Origin: an uncultured Eubacteriales bacterium
Lineage (GTDB): Bacteria; Bacillota_A; Clostridia; Lachnospirales; Lachnospiraceae
Direction of reading: 5' to 3'
Assembly: GCA_900321365.1 (NCBI GenBank)
Contig: ONVT01000030.1
Span: forward strand, 1 to 6,606
DNA: 6,606 bases
The position numbers were made by a program, and so were the translations under genes. Positions 1 to 5,528 of the stretch are shown piece after piece; the stretch's first letter is position 1; each line of letters opens with the position of its first letter. A model generated the notes under the pieces. It saw nothing but the letters and a program-made list of their open reading frames with translations. It ran no database searches and was not told the origin of the DNA.

Positions 1-1
1 G

Positions 2-418
2 AGCCAGGCACTCGCGCAGGCAGGATCCCGGCAGGCATCTGTGAAGACGCAGGGCACCGGTGATGAAACGAAGCGCTATGAGGCTGTCCCGCCGGTTCAT
101 CCGCAGGAGGTTCCGAAGGATGTGACGAAGGATTTGTCCCGCGTCAATAAGGCTGAGGCGAAGGCCATGAAGAAGGCGGCCGCCGCCGAGACGAAGAGGG
201 AGATGGACGAGAAGAGGGCAGAGCGCGCCAGAGCTGAGGAGGCAAAGCGCCAGGCAAAGGAGGCGCAGCGCCTCGAGAAGGAGCAGGAGGCCGCCCGCAG
301 GGCGCAGGAAAATGCGCTCCAGGAAGCTGAGCGCAGAGAGGCAGAAGAAAAGCAGGTCAGCGCGAATCCGGATGCTGAAAAGGGAAAGAACGTAGAGATC
401 AATATGGTGGATCTCTGA
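2..418 (+). CDS. C-terminal part of an unrecognised protein with a long charged helix
   Basis: The reading frame is open from the left edge to the TGA at 416-418, so this is probably the 3' end of a longer gene; 138 residues are visible. A GTG at 41 could start a 125-aa protein, but it has only a weak AGG upstream, and the codons before it (SQALAQAGSRQAS) look like continuous protein. Counting from that GTG, residues 1-35 are polar and proline-containing. Residues about 36-107 are almost entirely Ala, Glu, Lys, Arg and Gln, with acidic and basic residues alternating three to four apart, as in a coiled coil or a stable single alpha helix. A short, less charged tail ends in NVEINMVDL. No signal peptide, membrane segment or enzyme motif is visible. 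The clpC start follows after 54 nt on the same strand, so the two may be co-transcribed. I do not recognise the family; composition alone gives no function. Confidence 0.7.
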   Translation, partial: SQALAQAGSRQASVKTQGTGDETKRYEAVPPVHPQEVPKDVTKDLSRVNKAEAKAMKKAAAAETKREMDEKRAERARAEEAKRQAKEAQRLEKEQEAARRAQENALQEAERREAEEKQVSANPDAEKGKNVEINMVDL

Positions 419-472
419 TGCCTGCGCCATTTTCAGGATCTGTCAACATATCAAGGAGACCAGGATATAGTT

Positions 473-3034
473 ATGGAACAGACAAGCCCATATACAGCGG
501 CCGCAAGGAGCGCCGTACTGTGTGCGCAGCAGGCCGCGAAGGAATCGGGAAGCCCCGTGATCGGGACAGAACATCTGCTGCTGGGCCTTGCCATGGAGAC
601 GGAAGGCACGGCCGGAGTCGTGCTGCGCGATTTCGGGGTGGACGGGCAGACTCTCAGGACGCTGATCAGTGAGTTGATCGGACCGGAGAGTGAATTTGTC
701 CGACACGCAAAGGGCGACGAGGTGCCCGTTCCGAAAAAGAGACGCAGGAAGAAGGCTGCTGCCGCTGATATGGCAGCTTTGGACAGGAAGGCGGGAGAGC
801 ATTTTGTCCTGCCGAAAAACCTGACCCCGCGCGCGGACTTCGCGCTTAAGATCGCTGCGGAACAGGCCGGCTATTTCTTCTCGAAGGATGTCGGGACGGA
901 GCATATCCTGCTGGCGCTGATGCGTGATACCGACTGCAACGCCGCAAAACTCCTGCATACCAGGAGCGTGGATTTCCAGAAAATGTACACGAAGATCCTG
1001 GACATCATCGGCGTCTCGGATGAGCAGCTGCAGGAGTATCTGCAGCTGGCCATGCAGCCGGCGGCCGGATCGTACCAGAGCGACACCCCGACCCTGGACC
1101 AGTTTTCCAGGGATATGACGGATGAGGTGCGCGACGGGAAGCTGGATCCGATCATCGGGCGGCAGGCAGAGACGGACCGGATCTGCCAGATTCTCTGCCG
1201 AAGGACGAAGAACAACCCCTGCCTGATCGGCGAGCCGGGCGTCGGGAAGACCGCCATCGTGGAGGGGCTGGCACAGAAGATCGTGAAGGGAAATGTTCCG
1301 GAGCCGCTCAGGGACAAACGGGTCGTCGCTCTGGATATGGCCGCGATGGTTGCGGGTTCCAGGTTCCGCGGCGATTTTGAAGAGCGGATCAAGAACGTCC
1401 TCAGTGAGGCCGCGTCCGCGGTCAACGTCCTTCTGTTCATCGATGAGCTGCACACGATCATCGGCGCAGGGGGTTCCGAGGGCTCACTGGACGCGGCCAA
1501 TATCATGAAGCCCATGCTCTCGCGGGGACAGATCCAGGTGATCGGAGCCACGACGGTGGATGAGTATCGCAAACATGTGGAGAAGGACGCCGCGCTGGCG
1601 AGGCGTTTCCAGCCGATTCTGGTGGAGGAGCCGGATGAGAAGGAGAGCGTCCAGATCCTGGAGGGCCTGCGGGACGCCTATGAAAAGCACCATGGCGTGA
1701 AGATCACCCAGGAGGCCATGGGGGCGGCCGTCAGCCTGTCGGCGCGCTATATTTCCGACCGTTTCCTGCCGGACAAGGCCATCGACCTGTTGGATGAAGC
1801 CTGCTCCAGACGGCAGCTTGGCTATTACCATGGAAACAAAAATCTGGAGAAGATCTCCGATGAGATCCGGGATCTGACGGAGAATCTCGAAGAGGCGCTG
1901 TCCGGAGGAAGGTTTGAGGACGCGCACGGGATCCATGAGAAGATCAATGAGCTTTCCGCCAGGCTTGACAGGCAGAAGGCCAGGGAAAAGAAGAAGGCAC
2001 AGGAAGAGGGCGTGATAGTCACGGCCGAGGATATCGCCAGGACCGTTTCCGACTGGACGAAGATCCCGGTCCAGAAGCTGACGATGGATGAGGGGAAGAA
2101 GCTCATCCGGCTCGAGAAGACGCTCCATGAGCGGATCATCGGACAGGAGGAGGCGGTCGGAGCGGTTGCCAGGGCGATCCGCAGGGGACGCGCCGGGCTG
2201 AAGGATCCCGCGAGGCCGATCGGGTCATTTCTCTTCCTGGGACCGACCGGAGTCGGAAAGACAGAGCTGTCGAAGGCTCTTGCCGATACCGTGTTCGGCT
2301 CCCAGGAAGCCATGATCCGGGTTGACATGTCCGAATACATGGAGAAGTTCAGCGTTTCCAGGCTGGTGGGCTCTCCCCCCGGCTATGTGGGCTACGATGA
2401 GGGCGGCCAGCTTTCCGAACAGGTGCGCAGGCATCCGTACAGCGTAATCCTGTTCGATGAGATCGAGAAGGCCCATCCGGACATTTTCAATATCCTGCTG
2501 CAGGTGCTCGACGAGGGGCATATCACGGACTCTCACGGAAGGAAGGTGGATTTCAAGAATACGATTCTCATCATGACGTCAAATGCCGGTGCGCAGTCCA
2601 TTCTGAGCCCGAAGAGGCTCGGGTTCGGAGAGCGGGACGCGAAGGCGGACTATGAGGCGATGAAGGGCTCGGTCATGGAGGAAGTAAAGCGCATTTTCCG
2701 GCCGGAATTCCTCAACCGGATCGATGAGACGATCGTGTTCCACTCCCTGTCGCGGGTGGAGATCAGAAAGATTGTGACGTTGCTGTTGAAGGACCTGAAG
2801 AAAAGAGCGGCAGATCAGATGGGCATCACCCTCAAAGTGAGCCCCGCGGTCCGCGACCATATCGCCGAGGCCGGGTTTGACGAAAAGTTCGGGGCGAGGC
2901 CGCTTCGGCGTGCAATTCAGAAACAGCTTGAAGATGCGCTTGCAGAGAATCTCTTATCTGGTACTATTAAATCAGGGCAGACCGTAGTCTGCGCGATGAA
3001 GTCTGGTAACATTGTATTCTATTCGGAGGAGTAA
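473..3034 (+). CDS. clpC: ATP-dependent Clp protease ATP-binding subunit ClpC (Hsp100 unfoldase)
   Basis: ClpC is a cytosolic hexameric AAA+ unfoldase that threads substrates into ClpP for regulated proteolysis. The 853 aa show the full family order. The Clp_N double repeat spans residues 1-185, with GTEH at 31-34 and 141-144; their Glu residues match the phospho-arginine-binding Glu of B. subtilis ClpC. AAA+ module 1 has Walker A GEPGVGKT (253-260), pore loop GSRFRG (295-300), Walker B LLFIDE (320-325) and Arg fingers R377/R378. The UVR/M-domain coiled coil (about 460-505) keeps F481, equivalent to the M-domain Phe that contacts adaptors. Module 2 has Walker A GPTGVGKT (590-597), pore loop GYVGY (637-641), Walker B VILFDE (658-663), and sensor 2 GARPLRR (807-813). 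LGF (716-718) is the ClpP-docking tripeptide, which separates it from ClpB. The start is ATG 473, with AGGA at 462-465 seven nt upstream and a stronger AAGGAG at 453-458 spaced 14 nt. A roughly 35-residue basic insertion between the N-repeats is unusual. No CtsR-type operator is visible upstream. Confidence 0.96.
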   Translation: MEQTSPYTAAARSAVLCAQQAAKESGSPVIGTEHLLLGLAMETEGTAGVVLRDFGVDGQTLRTLISELIGPESEFVRHAKGDEVPVPKKRRRKKAAAADMAALDRKAGEHFVLPKNLTPRADFALKIAAEQAGYFFSKDVGTEHILLALMRDTDCNAAKLLHTRSVDFQKMYTKILDIIGVSDEQLQEYLQLAMQPAAGSYQSDTPTLDQFSRDMTDEVRDGKLDPIIGRQAETDRICQILCRRTKNNPCLIGEPGVGKTAIVEGLAQKIVKGNVPEPLRDKRVVALDMAAMVAGSRFRGDFEERIKNVLSEAASAVNVLLFIDELHTIIGAGGSEGSLDAANIMKPMLSRGQIQVIGATTVDEYRKHVEKDAALARRFQPILVEEPDEKESVQILEGLRDAYEKHHGVKITQEAMGAAVSLSARYISDRFLPDKAIDLLDEACSRRQLGYYHGNKNLEKISDEIRDLTENLEEALSGGRFEDAHGIHEKINELSARLDRQKAREKKKAQEEGVIVTAEDIARTVSDWTKIPVQKLTMDEGKKLIRLEKTLHERIIGQEEAVGAVARAIRRGRAGLKDPARPIGSFLFLGPTGVGKTELSKALADTVFGSQEAMIRVDMSEYMEKFSVSRLVGSPPGYVGYDEGGQLSEQVRRHPYSVILFDEIEKAHPDIFNILLQVLDEGHITDSHGRKVDFKNTILIMTSNAGAQSILSPKRLGFGERDAKADYEAMKGSVMEEVKRIFRPEFLNRIDETIVFHSLSRVEIRKIVTLLLKDLKKRAADQMGITLKVSPAVRDHIAEAGFDEKFGARPLRRAIQKQLEDALAENLLSGTIKSGQTVVCAMKSGNIVFYSEE
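3025..3030 (+). promoter_or_regulatory. Shine-Dalgarno site inside the clpC 3' end that sets the next start
   Basis: GGAGGA lies in the last sense codons of clpC (Glu-Glu), just before its TAA at 3032-3034, and eight nt before ATG 3039. This is near-ideal spacing, so it fixes the start of the 137-aa protein at 3039 rather than the in-frame TTG at 3012. Because the ribosome site, the clpC stop and the new start lie within 17 nt, translation of the two genes is probably coupled. Confidence 0.85.
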
Positions 3035-3038
3035 GAAG

Positions 3039-3452
3039 ATGTCAGTGGTAAAGGACCTGATCACGGAAAATGAGAACGGCGCGATCAGTTTCGGCGATTA
3101 TGAGCTGGAACAGAAGGCGAAGAAGAGTGACTTTGAGGTGAGGGGCGACCGCTATAAGGTGAAGACCTTCCGGGAATCCACCCGCCTGGAGCGCAATGAC
3201 GCGCTGGTCTATGAGTCGGAGCCGGGAACTGCGGTGCATGACTTTGTGTGGAACGAAGAGGGGGTGTCATTTACCGTGGAGTGCCCGGAAGACTGCCAGG
3301 TCGTGCTGGGTCTGACCGACGAGGCGACCTACCGCGTGATCGTGAACGGGAAGGACACCGGCATGATGGACACCGGAAGAGGAGGCAAGCTTGTCCTGTC
3401 CATCGAGACGGGCGGACAGGGAAGCGCGAAGGTGGATGTGATACGGGCCTGA
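3039..3452 (+). CDS. Small beta-rich conserved protein, 'endosialidase'-labelled family in Lachnospiraceae
   Basis: This 137-aa protein begins at ATG 3039, set by the ideal Shine-Dalgarno site in the clpC 3' end. It has no signal peptide or membrane segment and should be cytosolic. Residues 1-45 contain a polar segment (FGDYELEQKAKKSDFEVRGD) followed by YKVKTF. Residues about 55-137 alternate hydrophobic and polar residues as in beta strands, with YRVIVNGKDTGMM (98-110) followed by GGKLVLSIE (115-123). That strand-turn-strand pattern resembles the beta-sandwich accessory domains of carbohydrate-active proteins. From memory, close relatives in Lachnospiraceae genomes are labelled 'endosialidase'. 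I see no sialidase Asp-box (SxDxGxTW) and the protein is far shorter than phage endosialidases, so I do not accept that as a function. The tight coupling to clpC suggests a link to protein quality control, but this is inference. Two cysteines (C82, C86) are present. Confidence 0.85.
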   Translation: MSVVKDLITENENGAISFGDYELEQKAKKSDFEVRGDRYKVKTFRESTRLERNDALVYESEPGTAVHDFVWNEEGVSFTVECPEDCQVVLGLTDEATYRVIVNGKDTGMMDTGRGGKLVLSIETGGQGSAKVDVIRA

Positions 3453-3500
3453 TGCGTCACATTCACATCTTGTACGAGCTGCTGCTTTGTAAGTCAGGAA

Positions 3501-3525
3501 CTGTACATATATATAACTTGTACAG
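3501..3525. repeat. Perfect 7-bp inverted repeat CTGTACA / TGTACAG
   Basis: CTGTACA at 3501-3507 and TGTACAG at 3519-3525 are exact reverse complements around an 11-nt AT-rich spacer. A further CTTGTAC at 3469-3475 repeats the right arm's CTTGTAC at 3517-3523. The repeat overlaps the AT run that could act as a -10 element (TTGTAA at 3487-3492, 17 nt, TATATA at 3510-3515), so it could be an operator. It could also be a small RNA hairpin in the 3' region of the clpC transcript. Confidence 0.5.
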
Positions 3526-3540
3526 ATTGTTTGGATTTTG

Positions 3541-3573
3541 ACCAGGGGTGCGGGCATCCCTGGTTGTTGTTCC
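3541..3573 (+). terminator. Probable intrinsic terminator after the clpC-small protein unit
   Basis: ACCAGGGGTG (3541-3550) pairs with CATCCCTGGT (3555-3564) over 10 bp with one G-U pair and a CGGG loop. The T-rich stretch TGTTGTTCC follows. The stem is strong but the T tract is interrupted, so termination may be partial. It lies 88 nt after the small gene's stop and before radA, so it probably separates the two transcription units. An attenuator in a radA leader is the alternative if a promoter lies upstream of it. Confidence 0.6.
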
Positions 3574-3583
3574 ATATGGGACT

Positions 3584-3613
3584 TGTTCCTGACGAGCAGT
3601 TTCAGAATATCTT
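3584..3613 (+). promoter_or_regulatory. Possible radA promoter
   Basis: TTGTTC (3584-3589), an 18-nt spacer and TATCTT (3608-3613) form a weak sigma-A-like match. They lie downstream of the terminator hairpin and about 90 nt before the radA start. TTATAG at 3614-3619 is an alternative -10. Neither is close to consensus; the call rests mainly on radA needing a promoter after the terminator. Confidence 0.3.
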
Positions 3614-3703
3614 TTATAGCGCTTCGGCCTGTTGTGACATATCTCAGCTGCGCAAGTCGATGTAAGACACTGGATTCGATTTTGTGATTTTCAGAGGATC
3701 AGT

Positions 3704-5161
3704 ATGGCAAGAACAAGAGCAACTACATTTTTCTGTCAGAACTGCGGGTATGAATCTGCGAAATGGATGGGGCAGTGTCCTGCCTGCCATGAGTGGAATA
3801 CGTTTGTGGAGGAACCCGTTCCCGCCGCGAAGGCCGGAGGCAAGAGCGGCGGGAAGCCCACTTCGGGCGTGGTGCAGTGGGAAAGCCTCGGGATTGCAAA
3901 AAAGGGCGAGGCAGGAGGCGGATCCGGAAGTGGGATGCCGGCAGGCTCCCGCGCCAGGGCGCTTCCCCTGAAGGATATCGAAGCCGCCGATTCGGACCGC
4001 ATGTCGACCGGCATCCTGGAACTCGACCGTGTTCTGGGCGGCGGCCTGGTACAGGGTTCGCTCATCCTGGTCGGCGGAGACCCGGGGATCGGTAAATCAA
4101 CCCTGCTGCTGCAGGTGTGCAGGAAGCTGACGGCGCTGCCCGAGCCTGTCCGGGTTCTCTACGTCTCGGGAGAGGAGTCCCCTCAGCAGATCAAGCTGCG
4201 GGCGAACCGGATGGGCGCATTTGGAGAGTCCCTGTTTCTTCTGTGCGAGACGAATCTGGCTGACGTGCAGGAAGCCATCGTACGGCTTCAGCCGCAGGTC
4301 GTCATCATTGACTCCATCCAGACAATGTACAATGAGAACGTTGCCTCCGCGCCGGGCTCTGTCTCACAGGTACGCGAGACGACGGGAGTCCTTCTCCAGC
4401 TGGCCAAGGGACTGGGCGTCACGATCCTGATCGTCGGGCATGTCACGAAGGAAGGCTCGGTTGCGGGGCCAAGAGTGCTGGAGCACATGGTCGACACCGT
4501 CCTCTACTTTGAGGGAGACCGGCACGCGAGTTACCGTATCCTTCACGGAGTCAAGAACCGGTTTGGCTCCACGGATGAGATCGGCGTGTTCGAGATGAAA
4601 GAGGATGGCCTGCGCGAGGTTTCCAATCCTTCGGAATTCATGCTGGAGGGAAGGCCAGAGGGCGCCTCCGGTTCCGTGGTAGCCTGCTCTATGGAGGGCA
4701 CAAGGCCGATTCTGATTGAGGTGCAGGCGCTTACCGCCCGGAGCAGCCTTGCCTATCCACGCCGCACCACGGAGGGCGCGGACAACAACCGTGTCAACCT
4801 GCTTCTGGCAGTCCTGGAACGAAGGCTCGGCCTGAGGCTGTCCGATATGGATGTCTATGTCAACATCGCAGGCGGCGTGAGGCTCAGGGAGCCGGCAGTG
4901 GACCTCGGGATCGTTGCCGCGGTCATTTCCTCCTTTAAAGATCTGGTGGTCGATGAGAAGACTCTGGTATTCGGCGAGGTTGGCCTGTCCGGCGAGATCC
5001 GCTCCGTTCCGCAGGCTCCGCTGCGGGTGAAGGAAGCCCGGAAGCTGGGATTTACCACGGTGATTCTGCCCCAGGCATGCCTGCGCCAGGTTGGCAGGGC
5101 CGAGGGCGTGAAGCTGGTCGGCGTGCGCAGTGTGCGGGATCTGGTCAGCGTTCTGAGCTGA
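3704..5161 (+). CDS. radA: DNA repair protein RadA (Sms), branch-migration helicase
   Basis: RadA is a hexameric DnaB-like helicase that binds RecA-made D-loops and drives branch migration in recombinational repair and, in competent species, transformation. The 485 aa show the whole family layout. A four-cysteine zinc finger has C11, C14, C25 and C28 in FFCQNCG...GQCPACHEW. The RecA-like ATPase core has Walker A GGDPGIGKST (124-133), Walker B VVIIDS (199-204) and the RadA signature KNRFG (284-288). A C-terminal Lon-protease-like domain (about 310-485) contains GEVGLSGEIR (424-432); in this family it is a DNA-binding scaffold, not a protease. ATG 3704 is preceded by AGAGGA at 3693-3698, five nt away. 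The protein is longer than the roughly 455-460 aa usual for RadA, mostly because of a Gly/Ser/Ala/Lys-rich linker (about 41-85) between the zinc finger and the ATPase. No clear terminator follows the stop. Confidence 0.97.
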   Translation: MARTRATTFFCQNCGYESAKWMGQCPACHEWNTFVEEPVPAAKAGGKSGGKPTSGVVQWESLGIAKKGEAGGGSGSGMPAGSRARALPLKDIEAADSDRMSTGILELDRVLGGGLVQGSLILVGGDPGIGKSTLLLQVCRKLTALPEPVRVLYVSGEESPQQIKLRANRMGAFGESLFLLCETNLADVQEAIVRLQPQVVIIDSIQTMYNENVASAPGSVSQVRETTGVLLQLAKGLGVTILIVGHVTKEGSVAGPRVLEHMVDTVLYFEGDRHASYRILHGVKNRFGSTDEIGVFEMKEDGLREVSNPSEFMLEGRPEGASGSVVACSMEGTRPILIEVQALTARSSLAYPRRTTEGADNNRVNLLLAVLERRLGLRLSDMDVYVNIAGGVRLREPAVDLGIVAAVISSFKDLVVDEKTLVFGEVGLSGEIRSVPQAPLRVKEARKLGFTTVILPQACLRQVGRAEGVKLVGVRSVRDLVSVLS

Positions 5162-5241
5162 CATAGAGAAAACAAGATTCGACCAGCCTGTAATGTTTAC
5201 GCCAGAGTGTCCAGGCAGATTTGGCAGACTGCAGAATAACA

Positions 5242-5271
5242 TTGACAGAGAAGACTGAGTTGTGATATAAG
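5242..5271 (+). promoter_or_regulatory. Strong sigma-A promoter for tRNA-Trp
   Basis: TTGACA (5242-5247) is a perfect -35 box. It is followed after 18 nt by TATAAG (5266-5271), with TG one nt upstream (5263-5264), giving an extended -10. Transcription would begin near 5278, about 20 nt before the mature tRNA 5' end. This is the best promoter in the window and fits a highly expressed tRNA gene. Confidence 0.8.
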
Positions 5272-5298
5272 AATAGAGTCGTTCGAGAGAACAGACAC

Positions 5299-5369
5299 AG
5301 GGGATTGGTCAAATGGTATGATAGGGGTCTCCAAAACCTTTGGTGGGAGTTCGATTCTCTCATCCCCTG
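5299..5369 (+). tRNA. trnW: tRNA-Trp (anticodon CCA)
   Basis: The 71 nt fold as a complete cloverleaf. The acceptor AGGGGAT (5299-5305) pairs perfectly with ATCCCCT (5362-5368). The D-stem GTCA/TGAT encloses AATGGTA. The anticodon stem GGGGT/ACCTT (5324-5328, 5336-5340) holds loop CTCCAAA, with anticodon CCA at 5331-5333 reading UGG. A four-base variable region is followed by T-stem GGGAG/CTCTC around TTCGATT. The discriminator is G5369, as expected for bacterial tRNA-Trp. CCA is not encoded, so it must be added after transcription. Two G-U pairs at the bottom of the anticodon stem make that helix weaker than in B. subtilis tRNA-Trp. The gene lies 137 nt after radA and a tyrosine recombinase gene converges on it, so its 3' half is a candidate attachment site. 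Confidence 0.95.
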
Positions 5370-5377
5370 CTTTTTGC

Positions 5378-5420
5378 GCCCTGCAGCTAAGTGAGATACT
5401 TGGCTTGCAGGGCTTTACTT
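5378..5420 (+). terminator. Intrinsic terminator after tRNA-Trp
   Basis: GCCCTGCAGCTAAGT (5378-5392) pairs with ACTTGGC (5398-5404) and TGCAGGGC (5406-5413). This gives a 15-bp stem with one bulged T, one G-U pair and a GAGAT loop, followed by T-rich TTTACTTTGC. It sits nine nt after the tRNA and would stop the tRNA transcript before it runs antisense into the integrase gene. In the minus direction the hairpin is followed by an A-rich stretch, so it should not act as an intrinsic terminator there. Confidence 0.75.
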
Positions 5421-5455
5421 TGCAATTTGTGTCCTACAGTCCGATTTGTATCAAC

Positions 5456-5474
5456 TGTAACAGATTGTAACAGA
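5456..5474. repeat. Tandem direct repeat TGTAACAGA, period 10
   Basis: TGTAACAGA occurs at 5456-5464 and again at 5466-5474, so the copies are one helical turn apart. Each lies in an imperfect palindrome of the type CTGTnACAG. It is in the noncoding stretch between the tRNA terminator and the end of the integrase gene, where integrase arm-type or excisionase sites of an attachment region would be expected. Within 5370-5528 I see otherwise only the terminator and a small hairpin (TTGC-GA-TGAG, loop AGACAC, CTCA-GCAA, at 5481-5504). Confidence 0.5.
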
Positions 5475-5528
5475 GCGGTTTTGCGATGAGAGACACCTCA
5501 GCAATGAATTAAAAGTGAAAAAAAGCTG

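Noticed and set aside
418..672. Plus-strand frame of 84 codons starting at the ATG that overlaps the upstream gene's stop
   Set aside because: It overlaps the clpC start in another frame, and its product is Arg/Gly-rich with no domain. The clpC frame has unmistakable motifs there.
443..1453. Long minus-strand open frame (336 codons) opposite clpC
   Set aside because: It lies entirely opposite strongly conserved ClpC sequence. Its translation is rich in Arg, Leu, Gln and His with no recognisable motif. Long antisense frames are expected in GC-rich genes.
3012..3038. Upstream TTG start for the 137-aa protein
   Set aside because: It would start inside clpC with no ribosome site, and would translate the GGAGGAG site that is ideally spaced for ATG 3039.
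3569..3582. Near-palindrome GTTCCATATGGGAC upstream of radA as a LexA (SOS) box
   Set aside because: Firmicute LexA boxes have GAAC on the left and GTTC on the right around four bases. Here the half-sites point the other way and carry a mismatch.
5162..5241. Terminator after radA
   Set aside because: Only a five-bp GCCTG/CAGGC pairing with a large loop is visible and no T tract follows; radA transcription may end at the terminator after the tRNA.
4364..5242. Minus-strand frame of 292 codons opposite radA
   Set aside because: It is opposite conserved RadA motifs, has no ribosome site or recognisable domain, and fits a GC-driven shadow frame.
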